From positions 124,001-188,000 of the forward strand of contig NZ_JANHAP010000001.1 in the NCBI RefSeq assembly GCF_024734385.1: a stretch of DNA of 64,000 nt, read 5' to 3'. This document shows, in pieces, positions 27,927-35,687 of the stretch. This DNA comes from Dasania sp. GY-MA-18. GTDB lineage: Bacteria > Pseudomonadota > Gammaproteobacteria > Pseudomonadales > Dasaniaceae. The notes beneath the pieces are model-generated. The model saw nothing but the letters and a program-made list of their open reading frames with translations. It was not told the origin of the DNA and did no database searches. Made by a program: the position numbers and the translations under genes. Position 1 is the first letter of the stretch, and each line of letters opens with the position of its first letter.

Positions 27927-28256
27927 CTATTGCCGGGCATTTTTTTGCTCGGCCTTTTCCGCCTTCACTTTTTCAGCACGCGCTTTGCGCACCTCTTTGG
28001 GGTCGATTAACAGCGGCCGGTAGATCTCTACCCTATCGCCATCGCGCAAGGTCTGCTGCTGCGGCTTGGCCACCGCCTTGCCAAAAATGCCCAGCTTGGC
28101 ATCAGCTATAGACAGCCCCGGGAAAAACTGCTCCATGCCCGAGGCCATAGCCCCCTCATACACCGTCGTACCCTCAGCAACCTCTAAGGCAATAATTTTT
28201 TGCTTATTGGGTAAGGCATAGGCGACTTCTATGGTGATGGTGGGCGTTACTGACAT
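27927..28256 (-). CDS. rnfH: RnfH family ubiquitin-like protein
   Basis: A 109-residue beta-grasp protein of the RnfH family (PF03658). ITIEVAYALPNKQKIIALEV and LRDGDRVEIYRPLLIDPKEVRKARA are typical, followed by a charged Lys/Glu tail. The molecular role is unsettled. It lies 37 bases after ratA, a conserved pairing, and converges with bamE. Confidence 0.93.
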   Translation of the reverse strand: MSVTPTITIEVAYALPNKQKIIALEVAEGTTVYEGAMASGMEQFFPGLSIADAKLGIFGKAVAKPQQQTLRDGDRVEIYRPLLIDPKEVRKARAEKVKAEKAEQKNARQ

Positions 28257-28293
28257 AGGGCTCTCTTAATTGCTTAGTAATAAATATTGCGGC

Positions 28294-28725
28294 TTAACCA
28301 TACAACTGCTGGGCACGTTTGACGATGGCATCCACTAAGTTATTCGCCATAGGCTCAAACATTTTTTTAGCGGCCAGCGATAACACCGCTCCCTTTAATT
28401 GAAAGCTCATGCGTAAACTCACCTTACAGGCTTCATCACTTAAAGGCTGCAACAGCCACTCGCCCTGAAAATGGGAGAACGGCCCATCCACTAAGTGCAT
28501 CACAATTTTATGGGGGTAATGCAGCTCATTGCGAGTGGTAAAACTGTAGCTAAACCCTAGCTTGGCTAAATCCAAACGCGCCTGCATATGGCTGTCACTT
28601 TGCGAGATAAGCTCAGCGCCAACACAGCCATCCATAAACTGGGGGTAAGCCGTTACATCGTTAATCAGTTGATAGATTTTATCAACGCTATAGGGCAGCA
28701 GCGCACTGCGCTCAATGGAAGTCAT
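28294..28725 (-). CDS. ratA: RatA/PasT, START-like (coenzyme Q-binding COQ10 type) protein
   Basis: A 143-residue SRPBCC-fold protein. IERSALLPYSVDKIYQLINDVTAYPQFMDGC is the family N-terminus, and FQLKGAVLSLAAKKMFEPMANNLVDAIVKRA is the C-terminal helix. Members bind ubiquinone and, in E. coli, RatA was reported to block 70S formation. It is paired with rnfH downstream. Confidence 0.93.
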   Translation of the reverse strand: MTSIERSALLPYSVDKIYQLINDVTAYPQFMDGCVGAELISQSDSHMQARLDLAKLGFSYSFTTRNELHYPHKIVMHLVDGPFSHFQGEWLLQPLSDEACKVSLRMSFQLKGAVLSLAAKKMFEPMANNLVDAIVKRAQQLYG

Positions 28726-28740
28726 TTTAACCTTATTTAT

Positions 28741-28776
28741 CTTAATCGCTAGAAACTAAGCTAGGCCGTCGCTACT
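28741..28776. repeat. CTAG-rich dispersed repeat, copy 6 (between ratA and the NSS transporter)
   Basis: A shorter member (ATCGCTAGAAACTAAGCTAG, then CGTCGCTACTAGCCAGCG). The transporter's C-terminal residues LVATA and TAG stop are encoded within it. Confidence 0.6.
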
Positions 28777-30137
28777 AGCCAGCGATAAAGCGGCAGCAGC
28801 AAAATCAACAACACAGCAGGGGCGGCAATATAACGTAAAAGCCAATACCAAAGAACAAAAACAACCCCGCTATGCTTGTAAAACTCATCGCGCACCACCT
28901 CTAGGCGCATACGCCAGCCTACAAAAATGGCAATTAACAAGCCACCTAACGGCAGGAGAATATTGGCACTGATATAGTCCAGCCAGTTAAAAATGCTCCT
29001 ATCTAACCAGCGCACATCGCTCCATTCATTAAGCGATAACAGCGCCACTATACCTAGCCCCCAGGCCAACAGCCCCACGGTTAATGCCGCAAACAGGCGC
29101 TTAAACTTGCAGCGCTCTACCAACCAAGCCACCGCCGGCTCCATTAGCGCCACCCCCGAGCTCAGCCCCACCAAGGCCACCACTGTAAAAAAGGCACCGC
29201 CAAATAGCTCGCCGTGCTCTATATGGCCAAAGGCATAAGGCAAAGCCACAAACATTAAACCGGGGCCAGTGCTGGGCGCTATATTCAAACTAAACACCAA
29301 GGGGAATATCGCCAAGCCTGCCAATAGCGCTACGGCCGTATCAATTAACACCACCGCCGATAATAAGCCCGCCACCGAGCGGCCATCGGGCATATAGGCG
29401 CCAAAGGCCATCATGGCCCCCAGGCCTATGCTCAAGGTAAAAAAGGCCTGACCCAAGGCCGCCAGCACTATCTCTGGGGTGATGGCCTGCCATTGAAAAC
29501 TAAATAAAAACTGCTGGGCAGCTGCCATATCCCCCATACGGTTGCTATACAGCACCACTATCACTAACAGCAGCACAAACACTGGCAAAATAATACGCGC
29601 CATTCTCGCCATGCCGCGCTCCACACCAGTGGACACCACTAAAACTACCAAGGCCAAAAAGATTGAGTGCCATAAGGCCAACTGCCAAGGGTCGGCCAGT
29701 AACTGGTTAAAAGCTTCACCCACCTTAGCCGCCGTTAAGCCCTTAAACTGGCCAGTAAAGATACTATCTATATGAGCAATGCCCAGCCCGGCCATCACAC
29801 TGTAATAGGACAGTATGCACAGCCCCGCCAAACAACCCAGCCAGCCCATCAACTGCCACCAACTAGAGACAGCGGCCTCACGCGCCAGGTTTTGGCTGGC
29901 CGTAATCGGGTTAGCGCGGCCGCGGCTGCCTATCACCACCTCGGCAATCAGCACCGGCAACGACACCAGCACCATAAAAAACAAATACACCACCACAAAG
30001 GCCGCGCCACCATTGGCACCAGCCAAGGCAGAAAACTTCCACAAGTTACCCATGCCCACGGCGGCACCAGCGGTGGCTGCCACAAAGGTCCAACGACTGC
30101 CCCATACCCCCTGGCTAGATTCCCTTAATAAAGACAC
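28761..30137 (-). CDS. Sodium-dependent NSS/SNF-family transporter
   Basis: A 458-residue inner membrane protein with about 11-12 membrane segments. WTFVAATAGAAVGMGNLWKF followed by GANGGAAFVVVYLF is the unwound TM1 sodium and substrate site of LeuT-type symporters. Substrates of bacterial members are usually amino acids. It lies between ratA and smpB, which are near neighbours in Pseudomonas, so it looks inserted. The C-terminal tail reads into a CTAG repeat. Confidence 0.92.
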   Translation of the reverse strand: MSLLRESSQGVWGSRWTFVAATAGAAVGMGNLWKFSALAGANGGAAFVVVYLFFMVLVSLPVLIAEVVIGSRGRANPITASQNLAREAAVSSWWQLMGWLGCLAGLCILSYYSVMAGLGIAHIDSIFTGQFKGLTAAKVGEAFNQLLADPWQLALWHSIFLALVVLVVSTGVERGMARMARIILPVFVLLLVIVVLYSNRMGDMAAAQQFLFSFQWQAITPEIVLAALGQAFFTLSIGLGAMMAFGAYMPDGRSVAGLLSAVVLIDTAVALLAGLAIFPLVFSLNIAPSTGPGLMFVALPYAFGHIEHGELFGGAFFTVVALVGLSSGVALMEPAVAWLVERCKFKRLFAALTVGLLAWGLGIVALLSLNEWSDVRWLDRSIFNWLDYISANILLPLGGLLIAIFVGWRMRLEVVRDEFYKHSGVVFVLWYWLLRYIAAPAVLLILLLPLYRWLVATA

Positions 30138-30306
30138 TGGCTACACACCTTTTCGCTAAGCACACTGACAAATTGAACACAGCTTACCGTAAAGCCCTTA
30201 ACTATGGCGATAAACAAGCAGCATTTTTAGGCAGGCTATAATTCCAGCCCCTATTATTGATCCCCCCTATATTCATTGCTCCATGAAATACCTATAATGC
30301 CGCCCC

Positions 30307-30789
30307 ATGAACAAAAAGAAACCCAAACACACCAGTAACACCATTGCCCTTAATAAAAAGGCCAAGCACGATTACCATCTCGAAACTAAATTTGAGGCGG
30401 GCATCTCGCTGTTGGGCTGGGAAGTAAAAAGTTTAAGGGAAGGCAAAGTTCAAATTGTCGATACTTATGTGCATATGCAAAACGGTGAGGCCCTGCTGAT
30501 AGGCGCCAACATCACGCCGCTCAATACCGTGTCCACCCATTTTGTGGCCGAGCCCACTCGCACCCGCAAATTGCTGCTTAATAAGCGTGAGCTAGCCAAA
30601 CTTGCCGAAGCTACCCAGCAAGATGGCCGCACCTGCGTGTGCACCGCCTTGTACTGGAAAAATCACCTGGTCAAAGCAGAAATTTGCATAGCTAAGGGCA
30701 AGCAAAAACACGATAAACGCGCCACCGAAAAGGACCGAGACTGGGGCCGAGAGAAACAACGCATAGTGCGCGACAACACCCGCCAGTAA
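30307..30789 (+). CDS. smpB: SsrA-binding protein SmpB
   Basis: SmpB binds tmRNA and stalled ribosomes for trans-translation. [31 protein letters not shown] is the OB-fold core, and the C-terminal basic tail [19 protein letters not shown] enters the mRNA channel. The length of 160 residues is normal. The partner RNA gene ssrA follows 370 bases downstream. Confidence 0.97.
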   Translation: MNKKKPKHTSNTIALNKKAKHDYHLETKFEAGISLLGWEVKSLREGKVQIVDTYVHMQNGEALLIGANITPLNTVSTHFVAEPTRTRKLLLNKRELAKLAEATQQDGRTCVCTALYWKNHLVKAEICIAKGKQKHDKRATEKDRDWGREKQRIVRDNTRQ

Positions 30790-31103
30790 CAACGCTTAGC
30801 TCTATTTTTATAGGCTTTTTTAAATGCCCTGCGAATTTTAAAGAGGTTTTTTTAGACGTAAACACTCTAACCACGGCATTGCATTTAGGCCTTATAGAGC
30901 CCATATTAACTAAGGCACTTTGATGCCAAGACAGATCTCCCTCAGGGAGCATCAACTGGGGTGCGGGCGCATAACCTACGGGTCGCCCCATCCCTGTTCT
31001 ACTTTTCATATCCCTAACCCCCAACAAGCCCACTATTTAACACCTAACAGTGCTAAATACGCTTTATTTAAATGAAGTAGTAGCCGCAGCCAAACACTAG
31101 CAC

Positions 31104-31109
31104 TATAAT
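31104..31109 (+). promoter_or_regulatory. Candidate -10 box of ssrA
   Basis: A consensus TATAAT 50 bases before the mature tmRNA 5' end. No good -35 element was seen. It would give a precursor with a leader of roughly 40 bases. Confidence 0.45.
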
Positions 31110-31122
31110 GGCGGTACTTAAG

Positions 31123-31147
31123 TGATTTACAGCCGCACTGTAAATCA
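31123..31147 (+). other. Leader hairpin just upstream of mature tmRNA
   Basis: TGATTTACAG and CTGTAAATCA form a perfect 10-bp stem with a 5-base loop, ending 12 bases before the tmRNA 5' end. It may guide precursor processing. Confidence 0.5.
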
Positions 31148-31158
31148 ACAACAGTTTC

Positions 31159-31552
31159 GGGGCCGATTTGGATTCGACGACGGTTACAAAACTTAAGTGT
31201 GCATGTCGTGATGGTAGCCAATCACGTAAATCCAAAGCTGCAAACTATTAGTTGCCAACGACGACAACTACGGTGCTCAACTAGCTGCGTAAGTAGCTTT
31301 TTGTTACACCATCTAGGGGCTAGCCCCCTAGCGGTCTTTAGCAAGGTGCCAGTATCGCGCTACTGACTGTCATTCAGAACTGGATCGCTGTGAAGCCTCG
31401 CCCGGGGTGGATCTGCTAAATATTAATCGGGATCGCCAACTACGTCCTGCCCGTCGGGCTGTAAGCGGTTAAAACAATTGACGGAATCTAAACATGTAGA
31501 GCACTAAGCAGCGGACTGACGGACGCGGGTTCAATTCCCGCCGGCTCCACCA
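31159..31552 (+). ncRNA. ssrA: tmRNA (transfer-messenger RNA)
   Basis: tmRNA rescues stalled ribosomes with SmpB and adds a degradation tag. The 5' end GGGGCCGATTTGGATTCGACG pairs with the 3' end CGGCTCC-ACCA, forming the tRNA-like acceptor; the T arm is GCGGGTTCAATTCCCGC. The tag frame at 31254-31292 starts with GCC and encodes ANDDNYGAQLAA followed by TAA, 12 residues ending in the LAA degron. A pseudoknot region with CTAGGGGCTAGCCCCCTAG follows the tag. The length of 394 bases includes the encoded CCA. The last 20 bases are repeated several times downstream. Confidence 0.97.
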
Positions 31553-31556
31553 ATAC

Positions 31557-31590
31557 AAAACCCTGCCTTCGCAAGAAGGTGGGGTTTTTT
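31557..31590 (+). terminator. First terminator after ssrA
   Basis: AAAACCCTGCCTTC-GCAA-GAAGGTGGGGTTTT is a 14-bp stem (two G-U pairs) with T-run. The flanking ACCAATA/TATTGGT can extend it. Confidence 0.88.
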
Positions 31591-31623
31591 ATTGGTAGTA
31601 ACTGCAGGTATTGAGTTATAAGC

Positions 31624-31724
31624 CCGGGTTCACAAAAATGCAGGACAGCATTTTTGCACAGCCGCAGGCTGCCCACAGGGCGAGGCACATGGATGTGCCG
31701 AGTGAATTCCCGCCGGCTCCACCA
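31624..31724 (+). repeat. ssrA-linked four-hairpin element, type A, copy A1
   Basis: After GGGTTCAC come four adjacent stems: AAAAATGC/GCATTTTT (31634-31655), CAGCC-GCA-GGCTG (31659-31671), CCC-ACA-GGG (31672-31680) and GGCACAT-GG-ATGTGCC (31684-31699). It ends in AATTCCCGCCGGCTCCACCA, the exact last 20 bases of ssrA. The ends GGGTTC and GAATTCCC look like a tmRNA T arm opened by the insertion. Confidence 0.75.
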
Positions 31725-31766
31725 AATAAAAAGCCTCACCCATTTTTGGGTGGGGCTTTTTTATTT
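31725..31766. terminator. Terminator-like hairpin between elements A1 and A2
   Basis: AAAAAGCCTCACCCA-TTTT-TGGGTGGGGCTTTTT with A/T runs on both sides; bidirectional. Confidence 0.8.
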
Positions 31767-31796
31767 GTGGTGCGGGTGTGGATGCGAACCCGCGTA

Positions 31797-31896
31797 CCGG
31801 GTTCACAAAATGCAGGATAGCATTTTTGCACAGCCGCAGGCTGCCCGCAGGGCGAGGCACATGGATGTGCCGAGTGAATTCCCGCCGGCTCCACCA
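31797..31896 (+). repeat. ssrA-linked four-hairpin element, type A, copy A2
   Basis: Same layout as A1, with CCC-GCA-GGG in stem 3 and one base less in stem 1. It ends again in the exact 20-base ssrA 3' end (31877-31896). A short palindrome, GCGGGT...AACCCGC, precedes it. Confidence 0.75.
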
Positions 31897-31940
31897 ATAA
31901 AAAACCCCGCCTTCGCAAGAAGGCGGGGTTTTTTATTGGT
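31893..31940. terminator. Perfect 22-bp bidirectional terminator
   Basis: Two 22-base arms starting ACCAATAAAAAACCCCGCC and a GCAA loop. It begins in the CCA of element A2 and marks the left end of the 313-bp flanking repeat. Confidence 0.85.
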
Positions 31941-31967
31941 AGTAACTGCAGGTATTGAGTTATAAGC

Positions 31968-32060
31968 CCGGGTTCAAAAAATGGCAGGACAGCCATTTTT
32001 GACGACCGTAGGTCGCCCCAGCGGGGTGAGCGCCAAGGATGGCGCGAATCAATTCCCGCC
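31968..32060 (+). repeat. ssrA-linked four-hairpin element, type B, copy B1
   Basis: Same architecture as type A but with changed, compensated stems: AAAAATGGC/GCCATTTTT, CGACC-GTA-GGTCG, CCCC-AGC-GGGG and GCGCCA-AGGA-TGGCGC. It ends in CAATTCCCGCC, then AAGCTATTAATACGC rather than the ssrA end. Confidence 0.75.
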
Positions 32061-32124
32061 AAGCTATTAATACGCATCATAAAGTTTTTTATTTGCGGTG
32101 CAGGTGTGGATGCGAACCCGCGCA

Positions 32125-32215
32125 CCGGGTTCACAAAAATGCATTTGCACAGCCGCAGGCTGCCCGCAGGGCGAGGAACATGGATGTGCCGAGTGAATTC
32201 CCGCCGGCTCCACCA
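32125..32215 (+). repeat. ssrA-linked element, type A, copy A3
   Basis: A type A unit with a shortened first stem (AAATGCATTT) and one mismatch in stem 4 (GGAACAT/ATGTGCC). It ends in the exact 20-base ssrA terminus at 32196-32215 and forms the left border of the HigBA-helicase segment. Confidence 0.72.
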
Positions 32216-32220
32216 TCTTG

Positions 32221-32263
32221 TAAATAGCCCTAATGAGCCCTCACCAGCCATTAGGGCTATTTA
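32221..32263. terminator. Terminator at the left end of the island
   Basis: TAAATAGCCCTAATG and its exact complement, a 15-bp stem with a 13-base loop. It may have been the original distal ssrA terminator. Confidence 0.8.
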
Positions 32264-32327
32264 TTAACCCGCAATTTTACTCTCAGGAAATTAGGGCTGA
32301 TGCGGTTATTTGCGTACTAACCCACAC

Positions 32328-32528
32328 TCAAACAGCTTCAAAAGTACTCTTTCTTAAGCAACTGTCCTCATACTCCAGTACATCTTCTCGCCGGTACCTA
32401 ACTTGACCACCAAGTTTCACATAAATCGGGCCTATCCCCCCTGAACGCCAGCGCTCCAGCGTAGCCTCACTCACTTGCCAACGATTACACAGCTCTCTTT
32501 ACGTAATAAGTGATTGATATTCATTCAT
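32328..32528 (-). pseudogene. AlpA/MerR-like helix-turn-helix protein, interrupted by a stop codon
   Basis: From the ATG at 32528 (GGAG 7 bases upstream) the frame reads MNEYQSLIT, then TAA (32499-32501), then RELCNRWQVSEATLERWRSG and, after GIGPIYVKLG, GQVRYRREDVLEYE, ending with TGA. This is a typical HTH_17/AlpA-type small DNA-binding protein of mobile elements. A single base change would restore the frame, for example to AAA or CAA. It is oriented opposite to the higBA operon. Confidence 0.75.
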
Positions 32529-32558
32529 ATTGATTCTCCAGTATATTCTAGTTGATCA

Positions 32559-32575
32559 AGTCCCATTTCGGGACT
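32559..32575. promoter_or_regulatory. Candidate HigA operator
   Basis: AGTCCC-ATTTC-GGGACT is a perfect 6-bp inverted repeat 12 bases before the higB start. Antitoxins of this family usually bind such palindromes to autoregulate the operon. Confidence 0.5.
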
Positions 32576-32587
32576 ATTATTAACTTT

Positions 32588-32890
32588 ATGAGAATCATTG
32601 CCTTGTCGACACTAAAAGCTTTCTGGGAAGAGCGCCCAGAGTACATGGATGCTAAAGAGCCTACGCTTGCTTGGTATCGACACGCCTTAGCAGCTGACTG
32701 GAGCGCACCTGCTGATGTTAAGCAGGACTTCAGAAATGCCAGCATCCTTAAAGATGGGCGTGCGGTTTTCAATATTGCGGGCAACAAGTACCGACTAGTC
32801 GTGTGGATCAACTACGCCTATCGCGTGGTGTACATCCGATTCATCGGCACCCATGCACAATACGACAAAATTGACGTACAAACTATTTAA
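32588..32890 (+). CDS. higB: HigB-type mRNA interferase toxin
   Basis: A 100-residue protein of the HigB_toxin family (PF09907, RelE-like fold). MRIIALSTLKAFWEERPEY, the middle KQDFRNASILKDGRAVFNI, and NKYRLVVWINYAYRVVYIRFIGTHAQYDKID are characteristic. It is expected to cut mRNA on the ribosome until neutralised by HigA. The start MRIIALS at 32588 was chosen because upstream residues overlap the palindrome. The order toxin then antitoxin is typical of hig loci. HigA follows 33 bases later. Confidence 0.92.
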   Translation: MRIIALSTLKAFWEERPEYMDAKEPTLAWYRHALAADWSAPADVKQDFRNASILKDGRAVFNIAGNKYRLVVWINYAYRVVYIRFIGTHAQYDKIDVQTI

Positions 32891-32923
32891 CTGACCCAAA
32901 GGTAGAAACGAGAGGTAAACACT

Positions 32924-33292
32924 ATGGACATCAAACCGATCAAAACTGATACCGACTACCGAGCGGCATTAAAAGAAATTGAAAGCCTGATGATGGCTGG
33001 CCCTGACACTCCCGAAGGTGAAAAGCTAGACGTCATGGTCACGCTTATCGAAGCTTATGAGGCCAAGCATTTCCCTATGGAACTGCCTGATCCTGTTGAA
33101 GCCATCAAGTTCGAGATGGAGCGCAAAGGGTTAACAGTGAAAGATCTCGAGCCAATGATCGGTAAAAGCAACCGAGTTTATGAGATTCTCAATCACAAGC
33201 GCTCGCTCACACTAAAAATGATCTGGAAGCTGCATGAAGGTTTGGGTATTCCGGCTGAATCCTTGATCAAACCACCTCAAGCGCATGCTTAA
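32924..33292 (+). CDS. higA: HigA-type antitoxin with XRE helix-turn-helix
   Basis: A 122-residue protein. The N-terminal half (IKTDTDYRAALKEIESLM, then DVMVTLIEAYEAKHFPM) is the toxin-binding part, and the C-terminal half has the HTH AIKFEMERKGLTVKDLEPMIGKSNRVYEILNHKRSLTL. It neutralises HigB and probably represses the operon. Its last 8 bases overlap the start of the primase-helicase gene (ATGCTTAA arrangement), indicating co-translation. Confidence 0.93.
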   Translation: MDIKPIKTDTDYRAALKEIESLMMAGPDTPEGEKLDVMVTLIEAYEAKHFPMELPDPVEAIKFEMERKGLTVKDLEPMIGKSNRVYEILNHKRSLTLKMIWKLHEGLGIPAESLIKPPQAHA

Positions 33293-35687
33293 GAGTGATA
33301 GATTTCAAAGCACAGCGGAGATTGACGCTCGGCTCGCAGAGCTTGAGCAGGAGAAAATGCAACTTCTAGCTCTTAGAGATCAACTCCAGCAACCTTCACC
33401 GAATACATCAGACTCGCCCCTATATTCGCCAGACCAAAAGATTGCCATATTCAGAGGATTGTTTCGGGGCCGAACCGATATTTTTGCTAACCGCTGGCAA
33501 AATAAAAAAGGTCGCAGTGGTTACTCTGTTGCCTGCAACAACGAGTGGGTACAAGGGATCTGTCATAAGCCTCGCATCAAATGTCAGGATTGCAATCACC
33601 GTCAGTTCACAGAGTTAAATGACCAGATCATTTATCGCCACTTAGCAGGGCAACAAGTGGCTGGCCTCTACCCTTTAATGCACGATAACACCTGCTACTT
33701 TCTTGCGGCCGATTTTGATAAAGGCCAATGGCAAGAAGAAGTGAACGCAATGTCGAGGGCTTGCCATAACTTCGAAATACCGCATACCATTGAAATTTCA
33801 CGCTCTGGCAAAGGAGCGCACCTTTGGATTTTCTTCAACGAGAAAGTCCCTGCCAAAGAAGCTAGATTATTAGGATTTGGACTACTCGACAAAGCGATGG
33901 AGTTTTATCCCAACTTATCGTTTGATTCCTATGATCGCCTTTTCCCCAATCAGGATATTTTACCCGAAGGCGGATTTGGAAATTTAATCGCTCTACCACT
34001 CCAAAAGGAAGCGCGATTGTCTGGCAATAGCTCCTTTGTCAATAACGAATTGAATGTCATCCAGGACCAATGGCAACACCTAGCTAATATGGAGTCTATT
34101 TCACACAGCAGACTGACAAAGCTACTGACACAGATTTCACCAAACTCAGCGTTATTTAAAGAACAAGAGGTTATAGAGAATTGCCCACCTTGGGAAATGA
34201 CCGCCAAGGCAAAACCTCATTTATTAGAAAACCCACCAAAAAAGATAAACGTCACTCTCGCAAATCATATTTATTTTGAATTAAGTGAGCTACCAAACGC
34301 CTTAGCAGCAAGGTTAAGGCGGCTCGCGAGCTTTTCAAACCCTGTATTCTTCAAAACACAGGCACTACGGTTTTCAACCCATGGTATTCCACGTTTCATT
34401 TCCTGCGCTCGAATAGAGCAAGGTTACTTGGCGATACCCCGTGGTTGCTTAGACGAAGCGTTAGAGTTATTAGCCGAGAATCAGATCGAAGTTCAATTAG
34501 ACGATCAACGTGAAAGTGGTACTAAACTTAAAACCACTAAGTCGCTCGTCAAACTCAGAAAGAATCAACAAGTTGCAGTGCGAGCCATGAGAAAGCACGA
34601 TGCTGGAATTCTTCACGCTCCAACAGCCTTTGGTAAAACAGTTACCGCTATTGGCATGATTACCAAGCGCAAAGCCAATACGCTAATTTTAGTTCACAGT
34701 AGACAATTGCTCGACCAATGGAGAGAACGGTTAAAATCGTTTTTGCCTGATATGGATGTTGGCATCATTGGTGGTGGCAAGAAAAAGCCAACGGGTGTCA
34801 TCGACATCGCAACCTACCAAAGCCTCATCAATAAAAAAGAAAACACTGTATCGGAGATCGTCCAAGATTATGGGCATGTGATCGTTGATGAGTGCCATCA
34901 CGTTTCTGCGCCGCGCTTTGAAATGGTGTTAAACGAAGTTAGAGCTAAATATTTACTCGGCTTGACCGCCACACCCGAAAGGCAGGATGGCCACCAGAAA
35001 ATCATCTTTATGGCGACAGGGCCTATTCGTCACAAGGTTAAAAACACCACAGAAGAAAAATTTGAACAGCAGGTCGTTGTTCATCAGCTCTATGACTCTC
35101 CTCCAAAGCAGTTAATCCATTCAGAAGAGCGACCAAAAATCTCTGACGCTTATCGCTGGATCATGGAAAATGATGAACGAACACAGAGAATCATCATCGA
35201 TGTTCTCGCCTGTATTCAGCAATCTAAACACCCAATAGTGTTAACAGAACGCAGGGGACATGCAGAGACGATCAATGCTTTGCTGCTCGACAAAGAGGTC
35301 GACTCGGTCGTTTTAAAAGGCGCAATGCGCGCGTCTGAGCGGAAGGCTGTTGAAGAGCAACTACCTACCGCACAAGTTGTCGTTGCCACTGGCAAATATG
35401 TAGGTGAAGGTTTTGATCTGCCAAGACTAGACACGCTGTTCTTAGCCATGCCCATTGCATGGAAAGGCTCTCTGGCTCAGTATGCCGGGCGCATTCACCG
35501 AGAATCAGATGGCAAAGAGCGTGTCACCATATACGATTATGTCGATTGCTCGCTCCCTATGTTGCAACGAATGTTCAACAAACGGGAGAAAAGCTATAAG
35601 GCAATGGGATATCAAATTTCGTTCAATGGTGAAGCGCCCGAACAAGGCCAATTGTCAACCGAGTTTCTGCTAGCTTCTGACGAATAG
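33285..35687 (+). CDS. Primase-polymerase (AEP, TOTE-type) fused to SF2 helicase
   Basis: An 800-residue fusion. After a short coiled N-terminus, a Cys motif CHKPRIKCQDC (93-103) leads into an archaeo-eukaryotic primase domain: AADFDKGQW (catalytic DFD 143-145), SGKGAHLWIFF (His 179), DRLFPNQD (217-224), FGNLIALPLQ. From about residue 425 a DEAH-like SF2 helicase follows: Walker A APTAFGKT (445-452), DECHH (535-539), TATPER (561-566), QYAGRIHR (732-739). This matches the AEP-helicase architecture of TOTE conflict systems as I recall them. Overlap with higA makes it the third gene of the operon. A defence role is inferred. Confidence 0.88.
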   Translation: MLKSDRFQSTAEIDARLAELEQEKMQLLALRDQLQQPSPNTSDSPLYSPDQKIAIFRGLFRGRTDIFANRWQNKKGRSGYSVACNNEWVQGICHKPRIKCQDCNHRQFTELNDQIIYRHLAGQQVAGLYPLMHDNTCYFLAADFDKGQWQEEVNAMSRACHNFEIPHTIEISRSGKGAHLWIFFNEKVPAKEARLLGFGLLDKAMEFYPNLSFDSYDRLFPNQDILPEGGFGNLIALPLQKEARLSGNSSFVNNELNVIQDQWQHLANMESISHSRLTKLLTQISPNSALFKEQEVIENCPPWEMTAKAKPHLLENPPKKINVTLANHIYFELSELPNALAARLRRLASFSNPVFFKTQALRFSTHGIPRFISCARIEQGYLAIPRGCLDEALELLAENQIEVQLDDQRESGTKLKTTKSLVKLRKNQQVAVRAMRKHDAGILHAPTAFGKTVTAIGMITKRKANTLILVHSRQLLDQWRERLKSFLPDMDVGIIGGGKKKPTGVIDIATYQSLINKKENTVSEIVQDYGHVIVDECHHVSAPRFEMVLNEVRAKYLLGLTATPERQDGHQKIIFMATGPIRHKVKNTTEEKFEQQVVVHQLYDSPPKQLIHSEERPKISDAYRWIMENDERTQRIIIDVLACIQQSKHPIVLTERRGHAETINALLLDKEVDSVVLKGAMRASERKAVEEQLPTAQVVVATGKYVGEGFDLPRLDTLFLAMPIAWKGSLAQYAGRIHRESDGKERVTIYDYVDCSLPMLQRMFNKREKSYKAMGYQISFNGEAPEQGQLSTEFLLASDE

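Larger units (their letters stand above)
30790..31158. other. Gene-free stretch between smpB and ssrA
   Basis: No supported gene. It starts with a weak smpB terminator (AGCTCTAT-TTTT-ATAGGCT followed by T residues, about 30797-30822). The right end holds the ssrA promoter region with a TATAAT at 31104-31109 and a leader hairpin at 31123-31147. Confidence 0.5.
31893..32205 (+). repeat. Left 313-bp flanking direct repeat of the ssrA island
   Basis: Order: perfect terminator, element B1, a TTAATACGCATCAT spacer, element A3. The same order and near-identical sequence recur at 35791-36103 beyond the helicase gene. Confidence 0.8.

Noticed and set aside
28294-28725. ratA-rnfH as an active toxin-antitoxin pair
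   Set aside because: The pairing is conserved core genome; evidence that RnfH acts as antitoxin is weak, so it is not reported as a TA system.
30692-31033. Leftward 113-codon frame between ssrA and smpB
   Set aside because: It overlaps the 3' end of smpB and shows no family likeness.
31704-32215. Extra tRNA or tmRNA genes at the copies of the ssrA 3' end
   Set aside because: Only the T-arm half and CCA are present; no 5' acceptor strand or anticodon arm can be drawn.
31488-32251. Several open frames of 60-170 codons on both strands containing repeated phrases such as MDVPSEFPPAP
   Set aside because: They are translations of the structured repeats and terminators after ssrA. The same peptide appears wherever the repeat does, and no frame has independent support.
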